From positions 16,543,775 to 16,607,774 of the forward strand of contig CM055098.1 of assembly GCA_029204225.1 (NCBI GenBank): a DNA stretch of 64,000 nt. Reading direction: 5' to 3'. The stretch comes from Diphasiastrum complanatum. Lineage: Eukaryota; Streptophyta; Lycopodiopsida; Lycopodiales; Lycopodiaceae. Positions 11,395 to 22,588 of the stretch are shown piece by piece (position 1 is the stretch's first letter; each line of letters opens with the position of its first letter). The notes under the pieces were generated by a model that saw only the letters and a program-made list of their open reading frames with translations, made no database searches and was not told the origin of the DNA. Both the position numbers and the translations under genes were made by a program.

Positions 11395-13890
11395 GCAATG
11401 CACAAAATTTGTTGTGTGCATTAACACTGAGTGCTTTCGTGAAAATATCTGCAACCATGTCCTGCGTTCTGCAATATGTTAAGCTTACCTCTCTGTCGAG
11501 AACCTTGCCCCTGATGTAGTGATATCTGATCTCAATGTGCTTACTCCTAGAATGAAATCTAGGGTGGCCGATAAGGCAATAGCACTTTGGTTATCACAAA
11601 ATAAAATTGTAGGGCTATACTGATACAGATTGATGTCTGATAGCAAATTTCTCAACCAAAACGCGATTGAGAAGCAACAATGTATTCTGCTTCAGTAGAA
11701 GAAAGTGCGATAGAGGTTTGCTTACAACAGTTCCACAAAATAGGACCTCGTTGAAGAAGAATGTAAATCCAGATGTGGACTTACGATTGTCTACTTCTCC
11801 TCCCCAACTTGCATCAGAATAACCACTGAGCTGATGAAGATTGTCGTTGCTGACATCGCCATAGCAGATGCACTGGTCCATGGTAGCTCGCATATATCTC
11901 ATGACTCAAATAAGAGCCTTCCAATGGGTAATTCTAGGATTAGCCATGTATTGGCTGATTGAGCTAACAACAAAAGAGATATCTGGTCTTGTACAGACCA
12001 TTGCGTACATGAGACATCCGAGTATCGATTGATACAGATACTCTCTCATCTGCTCCTCTTCCTGCTTGGTCTGGGGACATTGGTCCTTCGACAAATGCAG
12101 GCCTGGATCCATTGGTGAGTGAGCTAATTTACAGTTCATCAAATTGTATCTGTTAGTAACATTATGAAGATACCTTTGTTGAGTGATGTAGATCAGTCGA
12201 TTTGCTCTGTCTATGTGGATTTGAATTTCCAAACAGAAGTGAGCTTCGACCAGATCAGTCATGTCAAATTCTGAGAACAACATCTGTTTCGAATCCTTGA
12301 CCATATTGGTACTGTTGCTGAAGAGCAACGTATCATCAACATACAAGGTGATGATAATGAAGGATTGCTGCACTGACTTTGAATAAACGTTGCAATCAAC
12401 AGTGCTTGGTTTGAATCCTTGTTCAATGAAGAATGTGTTAATCCTCTGAAACCAAACTCTGGCAGACTGTTTCAAGCTGTACAGTGCTTTGTGGAGTTTA
12501 CAGACATGATTCTTCATGCCTTCTAGGACGTATCCTTATCATGTAGATGTCTTCTTGTATAACTCCATTCAGATAGGTTGTTTGTATATCAAGTTGGTGT
12601 ACTTCGAGGTCGGCAGCTGCAACATAAGACAAGAGTATTCGGATCGACGAATGTTTGACGACTGGACTATAAGTCTCACTGTAGTCGACATTCGGGATCT
12701 GGGTGAATCTGCGTGCTACCAGTATAGCCTTCTTTCGATCAATTGCTCTGTTGGCATTATATTTGATCTTAAAGATCCATTTGCAATCAATAATATTGCA
12801 ACCAATAGGAGCTTCGAATAATGACCATGTCTGATTCTTGATCAGAGAAGAATACTCTCTGTCCATAGCTTCTCTCCAGAGATCAGAGCCTGGTTGGCTG
12901 AGTGCCTCTTTGACTATCGTCGGTTCCTGTATCAAGAGACATGTAGATTCAGGAGTATACCTTGTGGGCTGTGTGCGCACTCGGCTTGATCTTCTGGGAG
13001 GATTCGACTGATGAACCGCTCCTGGGACTTGTTGCTGGGTAGCAGCAACATCTTCATCTGATTCGCTATCTCGAAGTGGGTCGACATTAGACACTGCCTG
13101 AGCCAGAAGCTCGGACTATCGTGTCAATGGCAGGTGATGAAGGTTCTTCTTGAGCAATATCCTTGCCTCTGAGATTGACGAACTGATCCTCGATAAAGAC
13201 TGTATTTTGGCTATACAAGATTTGCTGGATATCAGGATCGTACAGCTTGTAATTGTTATCAGACGAAGTATATCCGATCAAGATGGCCTTGAGACCTTGG
13301 AAGTCCTATTTCTTCCTTGTGTCCTTTGGGATCTACGCATAGGCAATGCACCCGAACACTCTTAGGTTCTTTAAAGAAGGCTTGGAGCCTGTCCACACCT
13401 CGTGGGGTGTCTTGTCTGAGAGGGCCTTGGTCGAACATCTGTTTTGGATGTAAGTTGCAGTAGAGATAGCTTCATCCTAGAATCTCTTGGGCAACGATGC
13501 ATGCGATAGCATACACTTACCAGATTTGACCAGAGTATGGTTCTTCCTCTCAACTAACCCGTTAGACTGAGGACTGTAAGGAGTGATGAATTGCTGCTCA
13601 ATGCCTTGGCTTTGGCAGTACTCCTTAAACTCGATAGAGACATATTCTCCACCGCTGTCTGACCTTAGGGCCTTGATCGTCCTTCTAGTCTCATTTTCTG
13701 CACGCTCCTTGAAGATTCTAAAGCAGTTGAAGGCTTCTGATTTCTTCTTTATGAAATACACCATAGTCATTTTGGAGAATTCGTCAATAAAGGTTATAAA
13801 ATACTTGGCATCCTTCAACGAAAGATTTTTCATCAGGCCACAAATATCTGAATGTACAACATCTAGAAATCCTCTAGCAACATGATGATG
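11395..13890 (-). pseudogene. Element I integrase, RT and RNase H, broken
   Basis: Integrase is visible at 13477-13885 (FIDEFSK, LRSDSGGEY, YSPQSNGLVERKN). The integrase tail follows at 13087-13360 and RT at 11906-13094 (WIFKIKYN, DIQTTYLNG, LKQSARVWFQR, and the catalytic LYVDD). RNase H is at 11615-11902 (SDASWGGEVDNRKSTSGF), running on to about 11395. At least four frame changes separate these blocks, so no complete polyprotein can be made. Confidence 0.88.
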
Positions 13891-13914
13891 GCTTGACTTA
13901 AATGGTTTCCTAGT

Positions 13915-15264
13915 CTATTTACCAACTAGACAGTCTTGACAGACATGTAACTCGACTTTTTTGCGAGGATAGTCGAGATCAAGAACAATAGATTGTCTAG
14001 ACATTTGTTGTACAACAACATGATTTAAATGACCAAGTCTATAATGCCAAAGTAAACCTTTATTTGAATGAATTGAAGTACTGAGGGCCTGACTAGAGGC
14101 AGAAAAACAATGACTTAATTTATACAAGTATCCATGTCTTTTTTCGAGTGCTAAGATCTTGCCTGTCCTATCAACTACTTTACATTGATCACATTCGAAT
14201 TCTACTCTGTGTCCTAGATATGTGATTCTACGTACATACAGGACTTTAGAGAGTAGCTTAGATTGATAATTCACAAAGCATAATCTTACAATGCCTTCAC
14301 CTTTAATAGCTTGTGTGCTATTGTCGCCAAGGTGAACGAATTTTTGGGTACTGTAAAGTGTATAGGACTCGAAATAGCCAATTAGGCTAGTCATGTGCTG
14401 AGTGGATCCGGAATCCAAGAACCAAGAACTGTCGCTAGATGCTCCTTGATGGTTGGTCATGAAGGCATCATGATCCACTTCTTGAATAGGTTGTGGAGCT
14501 TCTACAGCTGCATTCGCCACTTGATTCAACTGCCCCTTGCTGTTGTTTTTCACTTGAAGTATTCGACAGTCTTGTATTTTGTGGTTGTTTCATTTGCAGT
14601 ATCTGCAAAACAACTTCTTCTTTGTTTGCGGATTCGACAGTTCCTTGTGCTGAGCTGGTTTCTGGTCTGGATTTGATTGGTTTGGGCCTTTCTTCTTCTT
14701 CTGCTTTGTCGTGCTCTTATTGGTGTACAAGGCTTGAGAATCAGCTAAGGAACTCAAGGCTTTGTTCCTTCGCGTGTCTTCCTGCAACAACATAGTAATG
14801 ACTCTCGAAAGAGTCAATTTTGGATGAGTCGTGATGATCATCACCCAGCTGTCGTAAGAACTTGGCAAGCTTGTAAGCAGTTGCATCACTGCGTCTTGAT
14901 TGTTTATGACAGATCCGACAGTGGCCATTTGTCTTAGCAGGTTCTTGAATTGATTTATGTGATTATGTAGAGAATCACCATTCGTCATCTTGAGGGAGTA
15001 GAATTTCTTTCTGAGATGTAGCTTGGAAGCTATAGCTCGCACTTCGTATAGTGTGCTCAAGATGTCCTAGACTTCTTTCCATGGCCGATCTGGGTATCCG
15101 TGATGTTGAGGATGATCAACGCGAAAGCTTTTCCATCCTTCAGCTTCCATCTGGCGATTGTCGTGTCGTCCGCTTCGGGTTTTTCGTCTGCACCTATAAC
15201 AACGTCGTACAATTCTTTTGCCATTAGTACAGTTGTCATCTTAAATTTCCACAGATGGTAATTG
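13915..15264 (-). pseudogene. Element I gag and protease, broken
   Basis: The gag N-terminal part is at 15057-15264 (NYHLWKFKM then ELYDVV) and the middle at 14590-15060 (NQFKNLLRQMATVG, LLTSLPSSYDSWV). It ends in a partial zinc knuckle (KKKLFCRYCK) before a frame break. The protease/pre-integrase block at 13915-14553 shows WFLDSGSTQHMTS with the catalytic DSG, then HYRLGHLNH and CQDCLVGK, the HHCC finger of integrase. Stops at 15060 and near 14585 break it. Confidence 0.85.
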
Positions 15265-15266
15265 GC

Positions 15267-15888
15267 GGTCCTCTATTTTTAAGGGTTAAACTGCTAAAGA
15301 CACCTTCACCAACTTTTAAGGGCACCTTCAACTTGTTTTAAAGGGCACCATCAGCTTTCCTAAAAAGAGGAGAGAGTTGAACTGTTAATGATATTTTCGC
15401 CTTTTTAAGGGCACCTTAAAATTTGTTTAAAGGCACCTTCGGCTTTTTCGCAGAAACCCCGAAAGGAGAGAAAAATGCCGAAGGTTATCTATTTTGAACG
15501 AGGAACATTCCCAGTCACTTCCCGTAATTTGTGAAGTGAGAGAAAACCACTTCACGTAAAATGCCAAGTGAGAGATTTTGCGACGTCCTCATCCATGTCA
15601 ACAACACTGATTGTTGACCGTATATATACTATGTATAGTTGTCACAAACGCCATATACTTCCAAGTGCAATGCCTTTTCTGATTAGGTGACAAACATTCA
15701 ATGTAATTAATACACGGATGAAATCTATAAATAGATCATCCAAGCATAGATTAGTGGTTACTCCATCCATGAGACGTATTATTTGAGCCTCCCAGTTACG
15801 CCATCAATTTTTGGTTGTAATTGCTATTTGTATTGTGCTTCAGTGTAATATAGCAGCAATAGTTTTTCTATCTGTGTATAACGTAGAT
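15267..15888 (+). repeat. Element A1 5' LTR, left piece
   Basis: It matches 26967-27614 in the 3' LTR, from GGTCCTCTATTTTTAAGGGTTAAA to GTATAACGTAGAT. It includes several copies of a TTTTAAGGGCACCTTC-like motif between 15290 and 15450. A TATA-like CTATAAATAGATC lies near 15727. It is cut by the insertion of element B at TAGAT. Confidence 0.9.
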
Positions 15889-16626
15889 TGTGAAGAATTG
15901 AAAAAGATTATCTATGTTAGATATAGGGGTCTTATGTTTTTTACATCAAGCATCTAGGTGTAGGATGTTGATAGGAACAAATTTGGCAAATATGGCAAAT
16001 TATGCATTTCCACTTGTAATGCCACTATTGAGCCAAAATAGAGTAAGAGGCTAAACTCATGCCAATCAGAGTGTAGACAAGTGTAATGCTTTTGTTTGAT
16101 GAATTCCAAGAGGTCCAACATGATTCAGAGGTGGAACCATGTGAGGTCCAATAGGAAATTGAGGTGTGCTTGAATATAGTCCAATAGAATTAAGAGGTAC
16201 ATGGATCAATAGTCCAATAGGATCAAGAGGTGAAAAAGTATGGTCCAATCATAGTTAATCATAGTGGTAGCTCGTGGATCTACTAGTATCATTGTACTCC
16301 TCATTTTTGAAGCTAATTGATTTGGTGATTATATGGATTTTGAGTGTTATTGGATTTCTAGCTTTCTCTCTCTACCCGAGATCTCATGATGCTTTTTCTC
16401 TCTCTAGTCGAGGAGAGCAACTTGTTTTTACTTAGATTATTTTTTGACTACTTCCCACACGTGTGAGTGAGAGTTGGAAGTGATTGAATGCATGTAGTAG
16501 TGTGTTTCTGCCATAGGATTCAAGATTGATCTTGAATCTCAATCTAGTCTTGACCTTGGTGCATCTACACACCTTAGGAGATCACAAGTACATGTTGTGG
16601 ACAGTCCACACGTGTGAAATTCAACA
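15889..16626 (+). repeat. Element B 5' LTR
   Basis: 738 bp, matching 21342-22078 with scattered substitutions. It contains an antisense open frame of 60 codons (16066-16248 minus) built from a ~33-bp repeat with the core GTCCAATAG. Confidence 0.93.
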
Positions 16627-17379
16627 TGGTATTAGAGCCTACCTAAGGTTACCATGCATTTTGATCCATCTAAGTGAAAACTATTCATCAATCTTGAGCT
16701 AGAAATTGTCAAGGCCCATTTTCCTCGCTATCTTGTTCAATTTTGGATTATAAGAGATCAAAAGGACATTGATTGGGTCTGACCTAGTACTGTACGAAAT
16801 CAAGTGCTCAGACATGTGTGAGGAACATCCAATTTCAGTTTGGAAGTTTTCTCTCATGCTTGATCCATTTATCTTGCTTGATAGCTTGTTTTGAAGCTAT
16901 TTTTGTCTAGTTTTTGATGCAATCAGTTTCATTCCATTTGGTTGAGCCAATCAAAAGTTATAAGCTTTTGAAGAGGGTTAGGTAGGGCACCTAGACCTGG
17001 GTGGACACATTTGGTTTGGTCAAGAGATTGCTTGGTTGATCCAAAATCACAGTTGTATGCTTGCCAATCTCATCTATATGTGATCTAGGCACTGTTTTGA
17101 GATCTTAGCCATTTTGTTTCATGCAATATTATTGTATTTGAGTCAAATTTGGTTTCTTAGAGTACTTCACACGTGCTAAGAGTGTTTGATCCTAACTTTG
17201 CCTATACCCCATCATTTGATGTGAAATACATCTTGTTTTATAGAGATTTGTGTAGCTAGTGAGAATCAATTCACAAATAGTTGCAAGATCTTTCATAGGA
17301 GATAGTACTCTATTATTGGATCCTATTGAGAGTGTGTAGCAACAGTTATTGTTCATCATTTGAGTTTTCTTCACTTCAA

Positions 17380-17939
17380 ATGTCTTCAATGGGTTCATCC
17401 TTGTTGGAACCAAGTGAAAGATTGTCCATTTCAAACTACTCAATCTGGAAAATGAGGATGGAGTCCATCTTGATCCTTCAAGACGTGATGGACATAGTTT
17501 TTGACCTTGACGAAGAAACACAAGTTCTTCAAGAGGTTCAAAAATACAAAAAGAGAGCTAGGATGGCTCTCCACTACATGATGAATGTCTCTAATGAGAT
17601 ATTGAGGGAGATTGGTACTTGTACAACAGCCAAAGAAGCTTGGGATTGTCTCAAGACTATCTATGAGGCTAAGAATACCTTAGGCGTCTCACTCTTAGGA
17701 ATCAAATCTTTCAAAGTAGCCAAAAGAGTGATGAGAGTGCATCTAGTTATGTTTTGAGAGTAAAAGATATTCATAGAGAACTTGCTTGTATTGATGATTC
17801 CATCAATCAAAATGAGCTAGTTCAAGTCATTCTAAATGGCTTGAGAAGTGAATTTGATAACCTTGTCCAATCCTATGCCATTAAGGAGGAGCTACCAAGT
17901 TTGGAGGCTCTCCAAAGTGTGCTAATTTCGGAAGAATAA
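17380..17939 (+). pseudogene. Element B gag, one frameshift and one stop
   Basis: This is copia Gag, which forms the particle that packages element RNA. The ATG at 17380 (MSSMGSSLLEPSERL) gives the same start as in element C. The UBN2/DUF4219-type block reads ISNYSIWKMRMESIL. Compared with element C, a single-base loss near 17678 shifts the frame, and a C-to-A change makes the in-frame TAA at 17937-17939 (C has Ser there). Gag-pol is otherwise continuous, so two point lesions separate this copy from an open polyprotein. Confidence 0.9.
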
Positions 17940-20900
17940 AGACAAGAGTACAAGCTCTTGAGGATGGACAAGATTTCTCTCACTCATAATGATGGCAAAG
18001 CTCTCTTTGCCAAGGATAAGCACAAAGGGAGGAGCAAGAACCAACATCAACAATCCTCATGCAAGGACAAAGTCAAATCCAAAGACAAAGATGAGGAGGA
18101 AGATGATTCCTCTAATGCTTCATCATCCAGGCTCAAGAAGAAGAAGATCAAGTGCTTTTATTGTGGAAAGAAAGGCCATTATGCCACCAATTGCTTCAAG
18201 AAGAAGAATCAACTCAAGCAAGCCAACAATACCAATGAGAAGGAAGACACTATTGCAAGTGATGGAGAGGGATCTCTTATGGTCTCTAGTTTCTCATCTA
18301 CTCCTTTCACGAAGGACGACCTATGGTATATTGATAGTGGAGCCTCTTCACATATGTGTAGCTCCAAGGACTCTTTCTCTTCTATTGCACCTTATGATGG
18401 AGTCAAGAAATCAATATACACTACAAATGATTTTGAATGTCCTATTGAAGGCATAAGGAACATTCCCTTGAAGCTTGCATCCTCTAAAGGTCTTTCACTC
18501 TTTAAAGTTCTTTATGTACCTAAGCTTACCAAGAATCTTATTAGTGTTGGCCAATTGCTTGATAATGGCCTTGATGTAAAACTCAATGTTGATACTTGCA
18601 CTATCAAGAAGAATGATGAGATACTTGCATTAGGATCTAGATTTGGTGTCATCTATAAACTAGATCCAAATGAGTATGTGAATGCTTGTAATGTTGCTCT
18701 TGTGAACAAGCTCTCTATGGAGGAATTATGGCATAGGAGGTTGGGACATCCCAACTACAAATCCATGCTCTCTATGATCAAAGAAGCCAAAGCTATTGGC
18801 TTACCAAAGTCATTCTCCAAGAAGATCAAGCCTTGTGAGGCTTGTGCTATTGCTAAATCTCACAAAAAGCCATTTACAAGATCTTCTATCAAAAGCAAGC
18901 ATCCTTTGGAGTTAATCCACTCGGATGTGCATTTCTCATCAACTACAAGCAAGGGAGGAGCCACTTGTTTTGTTACTTTCATTGATGATTTCACAGGATT
19001 CACTTGGATATATCTTCTTGCTTCTAAATCTATGGTGTTTGATCATTTCCTTATTTTCAAAGCTTATGTAGAGAGGCAATTCTCATTCAAGATTAAAGCT
19101 CTTAGAACTGATGGAGGTGGTGAATATATCTCCAATAAATTTCAATATTTTTGTGAGCTTGAAGGCATTAAAAGAGAGTTCTCTTGTGCCTACTCTCCAT
19201 CTCAAAATGGAGTGGCCGAGAGAAAGAATAGATCTCTATGTGAATATGCAAAATCTATGAGAATTGAGGCATCTTTGCCCAAAGATTTTTGGGGAGAAGC
19301 CATTAATTGTGCAAATTATCTTTGCAATAGGCTTCCACATATAGCTCTTGGAGGAAAGTCACCATATGAAATCTTATATTTGAAGAAGCCTAAGGTTGAT
19401 TACCTTAGAGTTTTTGGATGCTTATGCTTTGTCCATATTCCCTTGGAAACAAGGAAGAAAGAAGATCCTAGTGCATGCAAAGGGATCATGGTTGGATACT
19501 CATCCACCAAGAAGGCCTATAGAGTCTTTATACTCTCTACTTCTCAAGTTATTGAAAGTAGAGATGTTGTCTTTCATGAAGATCAACACTCATCTTTTGA
19601 AGAGGCCGAGATCAAGAAATCTATGGATGCATCACCAATTATTGATTTTGAAGACAATCATGATGTGATGGGGTCGAGATTTGAAAAAGACTCTCCTTGG
19701 ATTTTCTCACCAAGAAGATCCATGAGAGATAGATCCGAGCCTAAGAGGCTCTCATATGTTGATAAAGGCAAACAAGTGGATCTTGACACTAATTATGTTT
19801 TTTATGTCTCTCATGAAGAGCCAAAGAATGTACAAGAGGCACTCAATACCAAGGAGTGGTATGATGTCATGAAGAAAGAGTATGATGCATTGATCACCAA
19901 CAATACTTGGGAGCTCATGGATCCTCCATCCAACAAGCATGTGATTGGTTGCAAGTGGGTATTTAGGATCAAGTTCAATCATGATGGCACCATCAACAAG
20001 CATAAAGCAAGATTATGTGCCAAAGGATTTGCTCAAATCCATGGTCTTGATTATGAGGAGACCTTTGCACCCGTTGCAAAGATGGTGACAATAAGAATTC
20101 TTATTTCTCTTGCTTGTTTCTTCAAGTGGAAGGTGTTCCAATTAGATGTATCCAATGCTTTTCTAAATGGTTATCTTGAGGAGGAGATCTATATGGAACA
20201 ACCTCAAGGATTCGTCAAGGATGAGTCCAAAGTGTGCTTGCTCTTCAAAAGTCTTTATGGACTCAAGCAAGCACCAAGATCATGGTATTCAAGACTTAAT
20301 TCTTTTCTTATCTCACTAGGATTTACTCTTAGTGACTATGATCCTTCCATGTATCTAAAGTTTGTTGATAGCAATATTGTCATTCTTCTAATTTATGTTG
20401 ATGACATTATTCTTTGTGGAAGTTGTATCAAGCTAGTTGATGAAACTAAGCTAGCACTTGGATGTGAGTTTAAAATGCAAGATCTAGGAGAGATACATTA
20501 CATCCTAGGCCTAGAAATTGATTTTTGTGAAAATCATGTCTTTATATGCCAATCTGGATATGCTCACTCTATGTTGAAAAAATTCCATATGGAAAATTCC
20601 AAGAGCATAGATACTCCAATGGAGCAAATTGTAAAAGATCCTAATAAAGGTGATGAAAGATCCTTTGAGGACATCACACTTTTTAGGAATCTTGTAGGCT
20701 CCTTGATTTGGCTTACCATTACTAGGCCCGATCTAAGTTTTTGTGTGCACAAATTGAGTCAATTTATGCAAGATCCTAAGATCCATCATTGGAAGATGGC
20801 CAAGAGGATTCTAAGATATGTATCTTCATCTTGTGATTATGGTCTACTCTATAAAAGTGAGGATCTATTCATTGTTGGCTACTTGGATTCGGACTTTGCA

Positions 20901-21323
20901 AGTGACAAGATGGATCGAAAGTCTATTAGTGCATACACTATCTTTCTTGGAGGTAATATAATATCTTGGCTTTCCAAAAAACAAGATACTATATCTCTCT
21001 CTTCATGTGAGGCCGAGTACAAAGCACTCACTACAACTACCAAAGAGGTGCTTTGGATCAAGAGGTTATTAATGGAGCTAAAGTGCATCAAGGAAGATGA
21101 TCTACCAATGATCAAGTGTGATAACATCTCGACCCAAGATCACATAGAAGTGGCACACCATCTTGTGAGAGAAAAGCTTATTGGAGGAGAAATCTATTTG
21201 GAGCATGTCAACTCGTCCTCTTGTATTGCCGATCTACTCACCAAGCCTTTGAGCAAAAGTGCTTTCATCAAGCATAGATCTAATCTTGGAGTTATATCAA
21301 GATCAATGCTCAAATCTTCATAG
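17940..21323 (+). CDS. Element B Pol: protease, integrase, RT, RNase H
   Basis: The frame is open through 21323; the first ATG after the upstream stop is at 17961, but natural translation would be as Gag-Pol. Counting from 17958, the domains are: CCHC zinc knuckle CFYCGKKGHYATNC near residue 66; aspartic protease DSGASSH at 126; integrase HHCC finger from H259 to CEAC; and integrase catalytic D323, D385, E421 (D,D35E spacing). Then come the RT block with QLDVSNAFLNG and catalytic YVDD at 813-816, and RNase H with D977 (DSDFASD) and CEAEYKAL. The length of 1121 residues suits copia pol. This is the only unbroken RT in the window and so the best local candidate for a source of enzymes in trans, if Gag is supplied elsewhere. 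Confidence 0.93.
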   Translation, partial: RQEYKLLRMDKISLTHNDGKALFAKDKHKGRSKNQHQQSSCKDKVKSKDKDEEEDDSSNASSSRLKKKKIKCFYCGKKGHYATNCFKKKNQLKQANNTNEKEDTIASDGEGSLMVSSFSSTPFTKDDLWYIDSGASSHMCSSKDSFSSIAPYDGVKKSIYTTNDFECPIEGIRNIPLKLASSKGLSLFKVLYVPKLTKNLISVGQLLDNGLDVKLNVDTCTIKKNDEILALGSRFGVIYKLDPNEYVNACNVALVNKLSMEELWHRRLGHPNYKSMLSMIKEAKAIGLPKSFSKKIKPCEACAIAKSHKKPFTRSSIKSKHPLELIHSDVHFSSTTSKGGATCFVTFIDDFTGFTWIYLLASKSMVFDHFLIFKAYVERQFSFKIKALRTDGGGEYISNKFQYFCELEGIKREFSCAYSPSQNGVAERKNRSLCEYAKSMRIEASLPKDFWGEAINCANYLCNRLPHIALGGKSPYEILYLKKPKVDYLRVFGCLCFVHIPLETRKKEDPSACKGIMVGYSSTKKAYRVFILSTSQVIESRDVVFHEDQHSSFEEAEIKKSMDASPIIDFEDNHDVMGSRFEKDSPWIFSPRRSMRDRSEPKRLSYVDKGKQVDLDTNYVFYVSHEEPKNVQEALNTKEWYDVMKKEYDALITNNTWELMDPPSNKHVIGCKWVFRIKFNHDGTINKHKARLCAKGFAQIHGLDYEETFAPVAKMVTIRILISLACFFKWKVFQLDVSNAFLNGYLEEEIYMEQPQGFVKDESKVCLLFKSLYGLKQAPRSWYSRLNSFLISLGFTLSDYDPSMYLKFVDSNIVILLIYVDDIILCGSCIKLVDETKLALGCEFKMQDLGEIHYILGLEIDFCENHVFICQSGYAHSMLKKFHMENSKSIDTPMEQIVKDPNKGDERSFEDITLFRNLVGSLIWLTITRPDLSFCVHKLSQFMQDPKIHHWKMAKRILRYVSSSCDYGLLYKSEDLFIVGYLDSDFASDKMDRKSISAYTIFLGGNIISWLSKKQDTISLSSCEAEYKALTTTTKEVLWIKRLLMELKCIKEDDLPMIKCDNISTQDHIEVAHHLVREKLIGGEIYLEHVNSSSCIADLLTKPLSKSAFIKHRSNLGVISRSMLKSS

Positions 21324-21341
21324 ATAATTTTTTATAAGGAG

Positions 21342-22078
21342 TGTGAAGAATTGAAAAAGATTATCTATGTTAGATATAGGGGTCTTATGTTTTTTACATC
21401 AAGCATCTAGGTGTAGGATGTTGATAGAAACAAATTTGGCAAATATGACAAATTATGCATTTCCACTTGTAATGCCACTATTGAGCCAAAATAGAGTAAC
21501 AGGCTAAACTCGTGCCAATTAGAGTGTAGACAAGTGTAATGATTTTTTTTGATGAATTCCAAGAGGTCCAATAGGATTCAGAGGTGGAACCATGTGAGGT
21601 CCAATAGGAAATTGAGGTGTGCTTGAATATAGTCCAATAGAATTAAGAGGTGCATGGATCAATGGTCCAGTAGGATCAAGAGGTGAGAAAGTGTGGTCCA
21701 ATCATAGTTAAGCATAGTGGTAGCTCGTGGATCTACTAGTATCATTGTACTCCTCATTGTTGAAGCTAATTGATCTGGTGATTATATGGATTTTGAGTGT
21801 TATTGATTTCTAGCTTTCTCTCTCTACCCGAGATCTCATGATGCTTTTTCTCTCTCTACCTAAGGAGAGCAGCTTGTTTTGACTTAGATTATTTTTTGAA
21901 TACTTCCCACACGTGTGAGTGAGAGTTGGAAGTGATTGAATGCATGTAGTAGTGTGTTTTTGCCATAGGATTCAAGATTGATCTTGAATCTCAATCTAGT
22001 CTTGATCTTGGTGCATCTACACACCTTAGGAGATCACAAGTACATGTTGTGGACAGTCCACACGTGTGAAACTCAACA
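21342..22078 (+). repeat. Element B 3' LTR
   Basis: 737 bp, starting TGTGAAGAATTG after a short purine stretch (TAAGGAG). It ends ACTCAACA, followed by the TAGAT target duplication. The antisense 60-codon frame is kept at 21519-21701 (minus). Confidence 0.93.
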
Positions 22079-22083
22079 TAGAT

Positions 22084-22520
22084 GAATGCTTGTTGTGATC
22101 GAATGCACTCTACCGCTATTTGATCGTGCTTGTTTACTCACTCTGATCAGAACACGGACGTCTACGACTCCTCAGTTTCTGATCAGACGATGGGTGTCTT
22201 TGATGCTTGAGGATCTCGCGATATCATACAGCTCTTCCAATTATTTCAGAACTGTACTTCACATTGAATTTGATTTTTAGTAATACCACACACAAACCGT
22301 TTCTAATCTCTTCAGTGGACTGTACCTTCATTTTTGAGAGTATGAATTAATTTTTAAGATCTTATTGGACAATTAGAACACTTAAAACTATGATTACATT
22401 TAGCATAAGCTGTCTATTAAACTATTTTTGCATCTAGCAGCTGATTAGAATGGGAGAGCTGTTCTGCAATATTCCTGCTCTCTTCTCTGTTCGCGTTCTT
22501 CTATCCCTCTTGCCCCATCA
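22084..22520 (+). repeat. Element A1 5' LTR, right piece
   Basis: It continues the LTR after element B, matching 27615-28050 from GAATGCTTGTTGTGAT to TTGCCCCATCA. The PBS-like sequence begins at 22524. Confidence 0.9.
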
Positions 22521-22588
22521 GATTGGTATTAGAGTGTAGCTCAAATAAATCGAGAAATTAAGCTTGTTCCATTTATATTACTGTTATC

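Larger units (their letters stand above)
10100..15266 (-). mobile_element. Element I: decayed Ty1/copia, 5' truncated
   Basis: On the minus strand the order is gag (to 15264), protease, integrase, RT, RNase H, polypurine tract and 3' LTR, the copia order. The LTR starts TGTTGGATTT (reading minus) at 11349, directly after a run of G. The 5' end is cut inside gag at 15266, where the 5' LTR of element A1 begins. The left end of the LTR was not located exactly, so 10100 is approximate. Confidence 0.85.
15889..22078 (+). mobile_element. Element B: full-length Ty1/copia retrotransposon
   Basis: It is complete at 6190 bp: LTRs 15889-16626 and 21342-22078, both starting TGTGAAGAATTG and ending TCAACA. 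The PBS TGGTATTAGAGCC lies directly after the 5' LTR, and the 5-bp target duplication TAGAT (15884-15888 and 22079-22083) lies in the LTR of A1. Gag has one frameshift and one stop; pol is open throughout. A truncated relative (element C) lies inverted at 36.5-39.95 kb. Confidence 0.95.

Noticed and set aside
10743-11405. 220-codon open frame on minus in the element I LTR
   Set aside because: It lies within the LTR and crosses the polypurine tract, and it shows no domain. Treated as chance.
17989-18456. 155-codon Arg-rich frame overlapping element B pol, also seen at 37386-37853 in C
   Set aside because: It lies in the +1 frame of the Lys-rich gag/zinc-knuckle region; its persistence in C follows from the conserved main frame.
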